NCBI GenBank assembly: GCA_965224815.1
Contig: CBDDAF010000003.1
Coordinates: 2,170,001 to 2,234,000, forward strand
Reading direction: 5' to 3'
Source: CAYPEL01 sp036479985
GTDB taxonomy: Bacteria > Pseudomonadota > Gammaproteobacteria > DSM-19610
DNA length: 64,000 nucleotides
Below are positions 8,510 through 17,399 of the stretch, piece by piece. The first letter of the stretch is position 1; each line of letters starts with the position of its first letter. The notes under the pieces are model-generated. The model was not told the DNA's origin. It did no database searches and saw only the letters and a program-made list of their open reading frames with translations. The position numbers were made by a program, and so were the translations under genes.

Positions 8510-9718
8510 TCAGCTTTGTACCAGTTGTTGCCGCATCTGGCCCGCCCATTTCAGGGCTTCAAGATAACAGGTCCTGATTTCCGGCATGGACAGCATATTA
8601 CAGCTGATGGCTTCCCAATCGCCGCGTTCATAGGTCAGTACACAATTCAGGATATCGCCATGCGTGCCTTCATGGTGCAGTAATGCTTTGGCAATATGAT
8701 CTGCCAGGGGCAGCTGGGTCAGGATTTCTTCCATGCTGTTATCCACCAGGGCGTCGAGTGCAGAAAACAATCCAACAGTGAAAAAGGATTCTGGGTTGGC
8801 CAGATCCATTTTAGTAGCCAGTAATTCGGCCATTTTACCGCGAATCATTGCCATGGTTACCAGTTCCACGGGTTTGTTATCGACGGATGACATGGCCAAT
8901 AACAGGCTCCAGTTTTTAATATTCTGGAGGCCAACCAGCACCACGGCTTCATGGATTGATTCAACCTTGCGTGGTAAAGACAGGGAGGCAGAGTTGATAT
9001 AGCGCAAAATCCGGAAACTCAGGGCGACATCCTGGCTGACCAGTTCTTCCAGCTGTTTGGCGGAAATTGATGCATCCTGTAACCGGCCTAGCAAACGCAG
9101 GATGGCTAACCGGTTGTTGGGCAATCGTTGTCCCTGGATGATGACTGGCTGGGCAAAGAAATAGCCCTGGAAATAGTCAAACCCAAGCTCCACGCAGTAT
9201 CTGTACATGGCCTGGCTTTCAATCTTTTCTGCCAACAACTTCAGCGGGTATTGGCGTAATTCGGTGACATGTTCTCGAATCTGCTGCTGGTCGAGTGCCA
9301 TGACATCGATTTTGATAATAGAGGCTATTTCAACCAGTGGCCGTAGTGATTCGTGAAAAATAAAATCGTCTAGTGCAAGCGTATAGCCTTCTTTTGTAAA
9401 GCGGCGAGCTGCTTGTATCACTTCCTCATCGGGATCGATGTCTTCTAGCAATTCCAGAACTACCCGGTCTTTTGGCAGTGAAACAGGCCGTTCATCGACA
9501 ATAAAGCTGCGGGTTAGATTGATGAAGGCCAGGCGGTCGCCAACGATATTGTTGAGACCAATTTCCATAAAGGTATTAACAATGACATCTGCGGTTGCCT
9601 GATCACCATCGACAATACCAGCCTGGTTGGTTTTGTTATTCCGGAACAGTAATTCGTAGGCGTAGACATTCAGGTCACGGTCATAGATCGGCTGTCTGGC
9701 AAGGTAGATGTCACTCAT
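8510..9718 (-). CDS. EAL-HDOD signalling protein, probably non-catalytic
   Basis: The 402-residue protein has an N-terminal EAL-type domain (about 1-200) and a C-terminal HDOD domain (about 205-395), the architecture of Vibrio CdgJ and Bacillus YuxH. In the EAL part the signature is YELLFR, LALDDFIF replaces the DDFGTG loop, KIDV and FQGYFFAQP are kept, and several metal-binding positions are changed. Cyclic-di-GMP hydrolysis is therefore unlikely. HDOD domains resemble HD hydrolases without their metal ligands and act as signalling scaffolds; some CdgJ-like proteins affect motility. A motility or biofilm role fits the Pil-Chp genes elsewhere in the window, but that is inference. Confidence 0.85.
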   Translation of the reverse strand: MSDIYLARQPIYDRDLNVYAYELLFRNNKTNQAGIVDGDQATADVIVNTFMEIGLNNIVGDRLAFINLTRSFIVDERPVSLPKDRVVLELLEDIDPDEEVIQAARRFTKEGYTLALDDFIFHESLRPLVEIASIIKIDVMALDQQQIREHVTELRQYPLKLLAEKIESQAMYRYCVELGFDYFQGYFFAQPVIIQGQRLPNNRLAILRLLGRLQDASISAKQLEELVSQDVALSFRILRYINSASLSLPRKVESIHEAVVLVGLQNIKNWSLLLAMSSVDNKPVELVTMAMIRGKMAELLATKMDLANPESFFTVGLFSALDALVDNSMEEILTQLPLADHIAKALLHHEGTHGDILNCVLTYERGDWEAISCNMLSMPEIRTCYLEALKWAGQMRQQLVQS

Positions 9719-9832
9719 AGTGGGTTAATCTGTGATCTGATGCTTTTGGATCTGAATTTTTGTAAGTACGATTTAAATTGTTCTTATAATCTTATTGTAG
9801 ACAATTTTACACAATCCGGTTTTTTAAGCCAC

Positions 9833-9860
9833 AAAAAAACCCGGCACTGCCGGGTTTAAT
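9833..9860 (-). terminator. Rho-independent terminator after rpmB-rpmG
   Basis: On the minus strand a stem AAACCCGGCA-GTGCCGGGTTT is followed by a T-run (complement of the A-run at 9833-9839). It lies about 20 bp after the rpmG stop codon and ends the leftward ribosomal protein transcript. Confidence 0.88.
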
Positions 9861-9882
9861 TAGAACAGGCAGGTATGGCCTG

Positions 9883-10038
9883 CTACTTGATCTTGGCTTC
9901 TTTGTAAGTTACATGTTTACGAACCACCGGGTCATATTTTTTCAGCTCCAGCTTGTCAGGCATAGTGCGTTTGTTCTTGGTGGTGGTGTAGTAGTGGCCA
10001 GTGCCTGCACTGGATACCATTTTAATTTTGTCACGCAT
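9883..10038 (-). CDS. rpmG: 50S ribosomal protein L33
   Basis: A 51-residue basic protein starting MRDKIKMVSSAGTG, with the L33 hallmark TGHYYTT and TTKNKRTMPDKLELKKYDP. Its start is 11 bp after the rpmB stop codon, and a terminator follows, so rpmB-rpmG form a two-gene operon. The family comes in zinc-binding and zinc-free forms. This copy has no cysteines at all and is therefore the zinc-independent (C-minus) form, which cells can use when zinc is scarce. It is a component of the large ribosomal subunit near the E site. Confidence 0.96.
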   Translation of the reverse strand: MRDKIKMVSSAGTGHYYTTTKNKRTMPDKLELKKYDPVVRKHVTYKEAKIK

Positions 10039-10049
10039 GGTCGCTTCTC

Positions 10050-10286
10050 CTAAACCTTCTTGCTGCGGGAACGGATGTCGGCGAGCACGGTATCGATTCC
10101 CTTCTTATCGATAATCCGTAGTCCCTTTGTCGAGATACGCAATTTAACCCAGCGGTTTTCACTGGCCACCCAAAAACGGTGGGAGTGCAGATTCGGCAGG
10201 AACCGGCGGCGGGTTTTATTGTTGGCATGGGACACATTATTACCGCTCATCGGCCGTTTGCCCGTGACCTGACACACTCTGGACAT
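10050..10286 (-). CDS. rpmB: 50S ribosomal protein L28
   Basis: The 78-residue product begins MSRVCQVTGKRPMSGNNVSHA, the standard L28 N-terminus, followed by KTRRRFLPNLH and the C-terminal LRISTKGLRIIDK segment. Length equals the proteobacterial norm. It is the first gene of the rpmB-rpmG operon and binds the large subunit rRNA during late assembly. A good sigma-70 promoter lies 60-90 bp upstream. In Pseudomonas the same pair sits close to radC-coaBC-dut, as it does here apart from the HipBA insertion. Confidence 0.97.
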   Translation of the reverse strand: MSRVCQVTGKRPMSGNNVSHANNKTRRRFLPNLHSHRFWVASENRWVKLRISTKGLRIIDKKGIDTVLADIRSRSKKV

Positions 10287-10345
10287 GATTATTTCCTCAA
10301 ATTCTGGATGCAGTGGGTCTTCTGACCCGCTTACAAGAACCGCGT

Positions 10346-10374
10346 TTTATACCAGAAGTGGCGGCGACCCTCAA
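10346..10374 (-). promoter_or_regulatory. Sigma-70 promoter for rpmB-rpmG
   Basis: On the minus strand TTGAGG (complement of 10369-10374) and TATAAA (complement of 10346-10351) are separated by exactly 17 bp. The predicted start lies about 50 bp upstream of the rpmB start codon. Confidence 0.65.
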
Positions 10375-10425
10375 GTCTGGCAGGCAAATTCGCCCTATTT
10401 CAATGTTCATCCATGAGGTTATTGA

Positions 10426-10505
10426 CTCTCGCAGAGGCGCAGAGCACGCAAAGTATTAATTAGGTTAATGGCTTGTCTTTGCGACCTCTGCGACCTCTGC
10501 GAGAG
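10426..10505. repeat. Large inverted repeat of CGCAAAG-like units (copy A)
   Basis: An 80 bp imperfect palindrome. The left arm begins CTCTCGCAGAGGCGCAGAG and reaches ACGCAAAG. The right arm is CTTTGCG followed by two ACCTCTGCG-type units ending in GAGAG. Each arm is itself a tandem of 8-9 bp units. Related copies are at 17451-17531 and 20073-20302. Together with the HipBA promoter this accounts for the gene-free stretch 10287-10719. Confidence 0.75.
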
Positions 10506-10614
10506 AAATTCTGGCTATTTATGTACAGGCGTTAGCGGATTGTTAGAGCAGAAGTCCTGAAAACGGTCGCTATTACGGGTGTAGGCGACGATAAGTTGAT
10601 TATTAACTCAATTA

Positions 10615-10719
10615 TTAGCGCTATTTTATTAATATTGCGCTATAAGTCAATAGTTAAATATTGCGTTATTTATCAAAAATGCTATCATTTAGTCAATATT
10701 ATGATCTTTTAGTCAATTT
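10615..10719 (+). promoter_or_regulatory. AT-rich hipBA promoter with repeated motifs
   Basis: The 105 bp before hipB is strongly AT-rich and holds two families of direct repeats. AATATTGCGCTAT (10631-10643) recurs as AATATTGCGTTAT (10658-10670). TTTAGTCAAT occurs at 10688-10697 and 10708-10717, with a third GTCAAT at 10646-10651. HipB-type antitoxins bind repeated operators in their own promoter, so these are likely autoregulatory sites. The last copy ends three bases before the hipB start codon. Confidence 0.55.
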
Positions 10720-10965
10720 ATGTATCCTAATACGCTGATCAGTGACATTATCGCCGAGGCCAAACTGCAACATATATCCCAGGGTGAACTAGCCAGGCGG
10801 GCGGGTATCCGCCCTGAAACCTTGTCGAGGGCGAAAAGCAATCCGAATATCCGCCTGGAAACCTTGCTCGATCTTGCCACCGTGGTTGGGTTACGTTTGA
10901 AACTGATCCCGGATCACCCTGTCGTCGAACAGATTGATACCGGAACCGTGTTTCCGCAGACATGA
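10720..10965 (+). CDS. hipB: HipB-like XRE-family antitoxin
   Basis: The 81-residue protein is a Cro/CI-type helix-turn-helix regulator. The recognition motif lies at about residues 20-42 (SQGELARRAGIRPETLSRAKS), followed by a leucine-rich dimer helix. It overlaps the toxin gene by four bases (ATGA at 10962-10965), the usual coupling in a hip module. HipB neutralises HipA by binding it and represses the operon. No Shine-Dalgarno sequence is seen before the ATG, only the repeated TTTAGTCAAT motif, so the transcript may be leaderless or weakly translated. The assignment rests on size, fold and linkage to a clear HipA. Confidence 0.88.
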   Translation: MYPNTLISDIIAEAKLQHISQGELARRAGIRPETLSRAKSNPNIRLETLLDLATVVGLRLKLIPDHPVVEQIDTGTVFPQT

Positions 10966-12335
10966 GTACTGATCGGGAAGCCGTGGTCTGGACGCGCCTG
11001 GGCGGCACACCGCGACGTATGGGGCGACTCTACGTGACAGACTCGGACTGCCGTTTTACCTATGACTCTGCTTATGTCAAAACTGGTCAGCCAGGACTGG
11101 GCCTGGTTTATGCGACCGAGTATTACCAGGGAAAGACGCTGTCACGCCCACGGAAAAAGCCGTTTGACCTGTTTCCACCGCTACAGTCATTGATCCCCCC
11201 GGCGCAGGAGGATAATTTTCAGCGCAATTTGGCATTGAAATATCTGGCTTCGCAGGGCATCAAGGATCGCACTGGCTTTGATGCCGATTGGGAGATCCTG
11301 AAGGCGTCAGGGCATGGCGGTATCGGCCATCTGGATTTGTTCCCTTCTGACGATAAGGCCGAGCAGTGGTACAGCACCGTACCGGCCCACCGGCTCACTG
11401 AGATCAGCGATGAACTCGGCTTTACACTCAAGGAGTTCATGACCTGGTTTGACGAAGATATTGAGATATTGATCCAGACCGTTGGCCCCACGCCCAGCGT
11501 TGGTGGCGCTATTCCAAAACTGTTGTTGTCGATTCCGGAATCCGGTTGGGATGGCCGCATTGGATTGCCAACCCGTGACAAGACGCCGGGTGTTACCGAC
11601 GTGGTATTGAAGTTCGAACAGACCACACGTTACCCAGGCATTATCGAACTTGAGGCCATGGCACTGGATATGCACCGCCTGGCGGGGTTTGATACGCCGC
11701 GTTATTGGACATGCCAGTTTAAGGGCATGCCCGCATTAGCGGTCGAGCGTTTTGATCGCGATGCCGACAATCAACCACTGTGTATGGAAACCTTATATTC
11801 AATACTGGCTTCCGGTACGACCATCAACAATCACTATGACTATCGTTATGATCTGATCGCTACCGCAATAGATCAATCCGCGGTTCGGATTGCGACCGAT
11901 GCGACCGCGGCCAAAGATCATTTATTCAGCTGCCTGATTATGTCGATGCTGACCGGTAACGGGGATTTGCACCTGGAGAATCTTGCCATTCTGACTCGCG
12001 ACGGTAAGCGTGCTTTTACACCTATCTATGATCCAACACCGATGCGCGCTTATTCGCAACACGACATGTTGAGTGTCATGCCGTTTGGTGGCTATGGTGA
12101 GTATCCAGAGGGTAGTGATGAGGCAACGGGATTTGTTGCGGCCATTGCACAACTCAGTAAAAATTTTGGTCTCACCACCGCCCGTTTTGTTGAATTAATT
12201 TCTGGGTTACTTGCAGCCACCAAGGACTATGAATCCCGCATTAACGCGCTTGAGACAGTCCCGGATGAAAACCGGGAGCGATTGATTAAACGTATCACTG
12301 AAGTCAGGGCGCCGTTGATTTCTATGCTGGATTAA
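10962..12335 (+). CDS. hipA: HipA-like serine/threonine kinase toxin
   Basis: The 457-residue protein has the HipA N-subdomain (about 1-110) and the kinase core. Visible motifs are the flexible glycine loop PSVGGAIPK (178-186), the ATP-contacting lysine in VVLKFEQ (217), ERFDR (262-266), the catalytic loop GNGDLHLEN with Asp335, and the metal-binding Asp357 in YDPTP. HipA kinases phosphorylate targets such as glutamyl-tRNA synthetase and cause growth arrest; the target here is unknown. All key residues appear intact. The module sits between rpmB and radC, which are close neighbours in related genomes, so it is probably an acquired insertion. Confidence 0.93.
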   Translation: MSTDREAVVWTRLGGTPRRMGRLYVTDSDCRFTYDSAYVKTGQPGLGLVYATEYYQGKTLSRPRKKPFDLFPPLQSLIPPAQEDNFQRNLALKYLASQGIKDRTGFDADWEILKASGHGGIGHLDLFPSDDKAEQWYSTVPAHRLTEISDELGFTLKEFMTWFDEDIEILIQTVGPTPSVGGAIPKLLLSIPESGWDGRIGLPTRDKTPGVTDVVLKFEQTTRYPGIIELEAMALDMHRLAGFDTPRYWTCQFKGMPALAVERFDRDADNQPLCMETLYSILASGTTINNHYDYRYDLIATAIDQSAVRIATDATAAKDHLFSCLIMSMLTGNGDLHLENLAILTRDGKRAFTPIYDPTPMRAYSQHDMLSVMPFGGYGEYPEGSDEATGFVAAIAQLSKNFGLTTARFVELISGLLAATKDYESRINALETVPDENRERLIKRITEVRAPLISMLD

Positions 12336-12350
12336 TTTCAGAAGCCGTTC

Positions 12351-13025
12351 CTACAGTTGTCCGCGTTCTGCCAGTGAGACAATTTCCCCATCACCGATCA
12401 CAAGATGATCGAGCACCGATACATCTATCAGCGCCAATGCTTCTCGTAATCGTTTCGTTAATCGAACATCTGCCTGGCTGGGTTCCGCCACACCTGATGG
12501 GTGATTATGCGCCAGGATGACAGCGGCAGCGTTGTGTTCCAGGCACCGCCGCACGACTTCACGGGGATAGACGCTGGCACCGTCAATCGTACCCTGGAAC
12601 AGTTCTTCCATAATAATGACTCGATTGCGATTATCTAAAAACAGGCAAGCAAAAACCTCGGCCGGGCGGGAACCTAATCGGGCGCTGATATAAGCGCGGG
12701 TGTCGTCAGGATTTTGTAAGGCATCATCCCGCTGCAGGCGCTCCAGCGTGTAGCGGCGTGACATTTCCAGTACTGCTTGTAGCTGGGCGTATTTAGCCGG
12801 GCCGAGGCCATGATGCTCACAAAACTGCTCAGCATTGCTTTCCAGCAAGGCGCGTAAACCACCAAATTGCTGTAACAACGAGCGCGCCAAATCAACGGCA
12901 CTGCTGCCAGCGACACCTGTGCGCAGGAAGATTGCCAGCAGTTCGGCATCTGATAAGGTGCCGGGGCCATGCTTGAGAAGTTTTTCGCGCGGCCGTTCAA
13001 GTACGGGCCAGTTAGAGATTGCCAT
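12351..13025 (-). CDS. radC: RadC family JAB1/MPN domain protein
   Basis: The product of 224 residues has an N-terminal helix-hairpin-helix region and a C-terminal JAMM metalloprotease-like domain with HNHPSG at 173-178 and Asp186. The start was set at the ATG complementary to 13023-13025, since AAGGAGG (complement of 13031-13037) is then five bases away. Upstream in-frame ATGs are too close to or before this site. The length then matches E. coli RadC (222). Despite the name, a role in DNA repair is not established. It is divergent from coaBC, as in many Gammaproteobacteria. Confidence 0.93.
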   Translation of the reverse strand: MAISNWPVLERPREKLLKHGPGTLSDAELLAIFLRTGVAGSSAVDLARSLLQQFGGLRALLESNAEQFCEHHGLGPAKYAQLQAVLEMSRRYTLERLQRDDALQNPDDTRAYISARLGSRPAEVFACLFLDNRNRVIIMEELFQGTIDGASVYPREVVRRCLEHNAAAVILAHNHPSGVAEPSQADVRLTKRLREALALIDVSVLDHLVIGDGEIVSLAERGQL

Positions 13026-13109
13026 CATTACCTCCTTGTATGTGGCGATTATAAGACTCATGACGGGAATCCTTTCCAGTCAGTTACTTTCTGTTAAACT
13101 TTGAGGCAA

Positions 13110-14339
13110 ATGAACAGCTTAGTCAATAAACGCGTTCTGCTTGGGATCACCGGTGGGATTGCTGCCTACAAATGCGCTGAACTGGTGCGGCAGTTGCGCA
13201 CTGCCGGTGCTGAAGTGCGCGTGGTGATGACAGCCGCAGCGCAGGAATTTATTACCCCTTTGACCCTGAATGCGTTGTCTGGCCAGCCTGTCTATTGCGA
13301 CTGGTCCGAGGTTGAGGCGGCGATGGGTCACATTGAGTTAGCGCGCTGGGCAGACCGTATTCTTATCGCGCCTGCCAGTGCCGATAGCATCGCCCGGTTA
13401 GTACAAGGACGTGCTGAGCAATTACTTGATGCGTTATGCCTTGCTAGCGAAGCGCCCATTATGTTGGCACCCGCCATGAACCGGGTCATGTGGGAAAAAC
13501 CGGCCACACAAGACAATATAGCGTTGTTACGACAACGTGGATTTGAAATTCTTGGCCCGGCAGAAGGCCAACAGGCCTGTGGTGAAACCGGGCCGGGTCG
13601 CATGCTTGAGCCTGACCAATTGTGTCAGCGATTGGCAGATTCCTTTAGCAGCGGAAAATTGTCTGGTCTGCGGGTGTTGGTGACGGCGGGTCCAACCCGG
13701 GAAGCTATCGATCCGGTACGTTGTTTGACTAACCGTAGCTCGGGTAAAACCGGCTATGCGATTGCTGAAGCGGCCCTGGCAGCGGGTGCTGCGGTGACGC
13801 TGATCAGTGGGCCGACGGCACTTGCTAGCCTGGATAAAGTGCTGTGTATCAATGTAGAAACTGCTGCCCAGATGCTGGATGCCGTCATGGATCAGATAGC
13901 TGATTGCGATATTTTTATTGCCACTGCTGCGGTGGTGGATTATCGCCCAGCCGAAATTGCTGACCAGAAAATAAAAAAACAATCTGCCAATCTAGCGCTT
14001 AAGTTGGAAAAAACAGCGGATATTCTGGCTACTGTCGCGAGCCTGAATCAGGCACCGTTTTGCGTCGGTTTTGCAGCAGAAACTGAACAGCTAGAGAAAA
14101 ATGCCCGAAAAAAACGGCTTGGAAAATCGCTGGATTTAGTGGTTGCTAATCTGGTGGGTCAAGGCCGTGGGTTTGATGTTGACGACAACAGCTGGCATTT
14201 ATTTTGGGAAGGCGGCTCGAGTGTTTTCGAGCAGGCTTCAAAATCACAACTGGCGCGGCGTTTAATCGAAACGATAGCGCTCATGTATAGCAATAAAGCA
14301 AAGGCGATCAGTCACAACCATGAACAACATTCAGCTTAA
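13110..14339 (+). CDS. coaBC: Bifunctional phosphopantothenoylcysteine decarboxylase / phosphopantothenate-cysteine ligase
   Basis: This 409-residue fusion performs two consecutive steps of coenzyme A synthesis. The N-terminal CoaC flavoprotein part has GITGGIAAYK (12-21), the active-site His74 in MGHIE, PAMN (121-124) and Cys157 in ACGETGPGR. The C-terminal CoaB part has the nucleotide-binding segment VTAGPTREAID (191-201) and NRSSGKTGY. The ATG at 13110 was preferred over a TTG nine bases upstream, and the length then agrees with E. coli (406). Its end overlaps dut by 20 bp, an arrangement conserved across the class. Confidence 0.96.
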   Translation: MNSLVNKRVLLGITGGIAAYKCAELVRQLRTAGAEVRVVMTAAAQEFITPLTLNALSGQPVYCDWSEVEAAMGHIELARWADRILIAPASADSIARLVQGRAEQLLDALCLASEAPIMLAPAMNRVMWEKPATQDNIALLRQRGFEILGPAEGQQACGETGPGRMLEPDQLCQRLADSFSSGKLSGLRVLVTAGPTREAIDPVRCLTNRSSGKTGYAIAEAALAAGAAVTLISGPTALASLDKVLCINVETAAQMLDAVMDQIADCDIFIATAAVVDYRPAEIADQKIKKQSANLALKLEKTADILATVASLNQAPFCVGFAAETEQLEKNARKKRLGKSLDLVVANLVGQGRGFDVDDNSWHLFWEGGSSVFEQASKSQLARRLIETIALMYSNKAKAISHNHEQHSA

Positions 14340-14775
14340 AATTCTTGATAGCCGAATCGGTAAAGAATTCCCACTACCGGGCTATGCCACAGAGGGTTCG
14401 GCAGGCATGGATCTTCGGGCCTGTCTCGATGACCGTTTGGAGCTGTTGCCAGGACAGACCGAATTACTGCCGACCGGGATAGCCATTCATATCGGGGATC
14501 CGGATCTCGCGGCGGTTTTATTACCCCGATCTGGTCTGGGCCACAAGCACGGTATTGTGCTGGGAAATCTGGTGGGGTTGATAGATTCTGATTATCAGGG
14601 CCAGCTGTTTATCTCTTGCTGGAATCGCGGTCAGTCGGCTTTTGTGATTGAGCCGGGAGAGCGTGTTGCCCAGATGATTTTTGTGCCAATTATTCAGGTA
14701 AATCTTGAAGTTGTAGAAGAATTTGCCGATAGTCACCGAGGTACGGGCGGTTTTGGGCACACTGGAAGAGCCTGA
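14320..14775 (+). CDS. dut: Deoxyuridine 5'-triphosphate nucleotidohydrolase (dUTPase)
   Basis: The 151-residue trimeric dUTPase shows all five family motifs: GSAGMDLRA, PRSGLGHKHG, GLIDSDYQG with its catalytic aspartate, ERVAQMIF, and the C-terminal RGTGGFGHTGR. It hydrolyses dUTP to dUMP, which keeps uracil out of DNA and feeds dTMP synthesis. It overlaps the end of coaBC and is followed 73 bp later by algC. Length matches the E. coli enzyme (about 151). Confidence 0.97.
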   Translation: MNNIQLKILDSRIGKEFPLPGYATEGSAGMDLRACLDDRLELLPGQTELLPTGIAIHIGDPDLAAVLLPRSGLGHKHGIVLGNLVGLIDSDYQGQLFISCWNRGQSAFVIEPGERVAQMIFVPIIQVNLEVVEEFADSHRGTGGFGHTGRA

Positions 14776-14848
14776 AAGCTGACCGTTCGTCATAAGGACA
14801 ATTGAAAACTAAATTTTTAGCTACGATTTACGATGATCAGGGAAAGTC

Positions 14849-17392
14849 ATGAAGTTACCGTTTCGGCAAGATAAAGACGGCGCCAGTAGTAAGGCATCCG
14901 CAAAACCTGCCAAATCCAAATCAACCAGACGTGCTGATACCAGCTTGCGTAAGCTGTTTATGCGCCTGGTTTTGTTTACCTTGCCACTTTTGGTCATACC
15001 ACCACTGGTGGTTAACTGGCAGGCGGAAAAACAGATCAAATCTGCCAGCGCCGGGCAAGCTAGCCTCTCAGCACAAATGTATGCCGGTAACGTACAGCAT
15101 TGGGTAGAGCGGCAAATTGCGACCGCCGAACTGGTTGCTAAGGATGTCGAAATAGCCCGCTTGTTGCAAAATGGTAATGCGTCGGCATGGCGGACAAAAA
15201 GTCTGGCTTTAGGCTATCTGTTTCCAGACTCTATCCGGGTACGGTTATTGCCTCCAGGTCTGGCGGAAGAAGATATGAATGCGTCACCGCCGATCACCTT
15301 CGCTGCTGTCGATATGATCCGTGTTGCTGAAACCAGTGCCGACCAGCCTCCTATGGAAGTCCATGCAGCGGGAACACCGCAGCAACACATTAATCTGGTA
15401 CGGCGAATTCTTGATCCCAGTGGCCGACGTATTGCCGGTCATGTCATGGTCAGCTTTCCGGCCCAGGGTTTACAAGATATGTTGAAAAAATCCAACGTAC
15501 CCGGTGTGGCCGAACTGCAGCAAAGTGGTACGCTGGTATTGGCCAGCCAGGGTAATGCGGATATGAAATCAGGCGCGCCGCAAGGCAAGTCTGCTATTAC
15601 TGGCAGCCGTTGGAATATTTCCTACTGGGTACCAAAGACCGGTATTAGCGGACAAAGCATGTTGATGTCTGGATTGTTAGCGGCAGCAATAGCGGCATTA
15701 TTGTTGTTACCCATTGCCATGATGTTATACAAAAAACTGCTTATTGCTTTACGCAGGGATCAGGCAGCTTGTCTGACAATTGTTAAGGATTTGCGCGAGC
15801 TGCGCAGCAAACCGACGCAGCCGATTGCTGCGGTTGAAGAAATGGGTGATACCCTTGAGCTGATGTCGCGCGAAGCGGACAAAGGCATGATGAGTGCTAA
15901 GCCTAAAAAGAAAGTTATCAAACCAGATGAACGGCCTGTCGATGTAGATAACATTGAAGAAGTCGAGAGTGATTTGCTGTTTGATAAATCTGCGCTGCAA
16001 ATCAGTAAAGCTAACAGTGGTTCAATTAGTGCCAGCATTTTCAAGGCTTATGATATCCGTGGAATTGTCGGCGAAACATTAACAGCCGATGTGGTTTACC
16101 AGCTTGGAAGGGCGCTTGGTAGTGAAGCTTATTTCCGAGGCGAACAAATAGTCGTGGTTGGCCGGGATGGCAGAGTGTCCGGTCCTGAGCTTTCAGAGGC
16201 ATTGATCAATGGACTGAAATCTACCGGGCGTGATGTTAAAGATATTGGTCTGGTACCAACGCCTGTACTGTATTTTGCGGCGCAACAGCTAGGTACCGGT
16301 TCCGGTGTCATGCTGACAGGCAGTCATAATCCACCTGAATATAACGGTCTCAAGATGGTTATCGGGGGTGACACATTGGCCAGTGAGGCTATCCAGGAAT
16401 TACATAAACGCATTGAAACCGGTGATTTACTGACGGGTGACGGCACGGTGGAAAGTGTTGATGTCATGAAGGATTACATCGAAAAGATTACCACTGATGT
16501 ACAAGTCATACGTCCGATCAAGGTGGTTATCGATTGCGGCAACGGAGCAGCGGGTGAAGCAGCGCCCTTATTGTTCAATTCATTGGGCTGTGTTGTTGAA
16601 GAGCTGTTCTGCGAAATTGATGGTAATTTTCCTAATCATCATCCTGACCCAAGTAAGCCAGAGAATCTAACCGCATTGATCCAGGCCGTGCAACAACAGG
16701 GAGCAGATCTGGGTTTTGCCTTTGATGGAGATGGTGACCGTCTTGGTGTGGTGGACTCAAACGGTCGAGTTATCTGGCCTGACCGCCTGATGATGATGTT
16801 TGCCGCCGATGTGCTGTCACGTAATCCAGGTGCACAAATCATTTATGACGTTAAATGCTCCAAGAATCTGGCCAATGCTATTTCCCAGAGTGGTGGCGAG
16901 CCATTGATGTGGAAAACAGGGCATTCCCTGATCAAAGCCAAGATGAAGGAAACCGGTGCTTTGCTGGCTGGTGAGATGAGCGGACATATCTTTTTCAAGG
17001 AACGCTGGTTTGGTTTTGATGATGCGTTATATGCGGGTGCCCGCTTGCTGGAGATTCTCGCCAATGATGAACGCAGTGCTGATGATGTGTTTGCCGCTCT
17101 TCCGGATAGTTACAATACGCCCGAATTGAATGTTGCCATGGCAGAAGGTGAGCCTGCCGCGTTTATGGAGAGGCTGTCCAGTTCAACCAGGTTCGAAAAT
17201 GCGCAGATCACTACTATCGATGGTATGCGTGCTGAGTTTGATGATGGCTGGGGATTGGTTCGCGCTTCTAATACTACGCCCAATCTGGTGCTGCGTTTTG
17301 AAGCCGATGACGAATTGGCATTGTTCAGAATCCAGGAAGAATTCCGCCGGGTAATGTTAGAAACAGAACCGGGTCTGTTATTGCCATTCTAA
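14849..17392 (+). CDS. algC: Membrane-anchored phosphomannomutase/phosphoglucomutase (long AlgC)
   Basis: The C-terminal half (from about residue 390) is a complete alpha-D-phosphohexomutase. It contains the phosphoserine loop TGSHNPPEYNG near 490, the metal-binding loop DGDGDRLG near 626 and the sugar-binding GEMSGH. The N-terminal half is different: a basic head, a membrane segment at about 36-56, a roughly 200-residue extracytoplasmic region, and a second membrane segment at about 270-290. A charged linker follows. The enzyme interconverts mannose- and glucose-6-phosphate with their 1-phosphates for exopolysaccharide and LPS precursors. The dut-algC-argB order is conserved in Pseudomonas. 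Total length is 847, about twice a plain mutase. Confidence 0.93.
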   Translation: MKLPFRQDKDGASSKASAKPAKSKSTRRADTSLRKLFMRLVLFTLPLLVIPPLVVNWQAEKQIKSASAGQASLSAQMYAGNVQHWVERQIATAELVAKDVEIARLLQNGNASAWRTKSLALGYLFPDSIRVRLLPPGLAEEDMNASPPITFAAVDMIRVAETSADQPPMEVHAAGTPQQHINLVRRILDPSGRRIAGHVMVSFPAQGLQDMLKKSNVPGVAELQQSGTLVLASQGNADMKSGAPQGKSAITGSRWNISYWVPKTGISGQSMLMSGLLAAAIAALLLLPIAMMLYKKLLIALRRDQAACLTIVKDLRELRSKPTQPIAAVEEMGDTLELMSREADKGMMSAKPKKKVIKPDERPVDVDNIEEVESDLLFDKSALQISKANSGSISASIFKAYDIRGIVGETLTADVVYQLGRALGSEAYFRGEQIVVVGRDGRVSGPELSEALINGLKSTGRDVKDIGLVPTPVLYFAAQQLGTGSGVMLTGSHNPPEYNGLKMVIGGDTLASEAIQELHKRIETGDLLTGDGTVESVDVMKDYIEKITTDVQVIRPIKVVIDCGNGAAGEAAPLLFNSLGCVVEELFCEIDGNFPNHHPDPSKPENLTALIQAVQQQGADLGFAFDGDGDRLGVVDSNGRVIWPDRLMMMFAADVLSRNPGAQIIYDVKCSKNLANAISQSGGEPLMWKTGHSLIKAKMKETGALLAGEMSGHIFFKERWFGFDDALYAGARLLEILANDERSADDVFAALPDSYNTPELNVAMAEGEPAAFMERLSSSTRFENAQITTIDGMRAEFDDGWGLVRASNTTPNLVLRFEADDELALFRIQEEFRRVMLETEPGLLLPF

Positions 17393-17399
17393 GCTTCTA

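Noticed and set aside
12338..12358. GAAGCCGTTCCTACAG, like one arm of the GTAG hairpin
   Set aside because: It is short, has a mismatch, lacks the partner arm and the outer repeats, and overlaps the radC stop. It may be a decayed remnant but is too weak to list.
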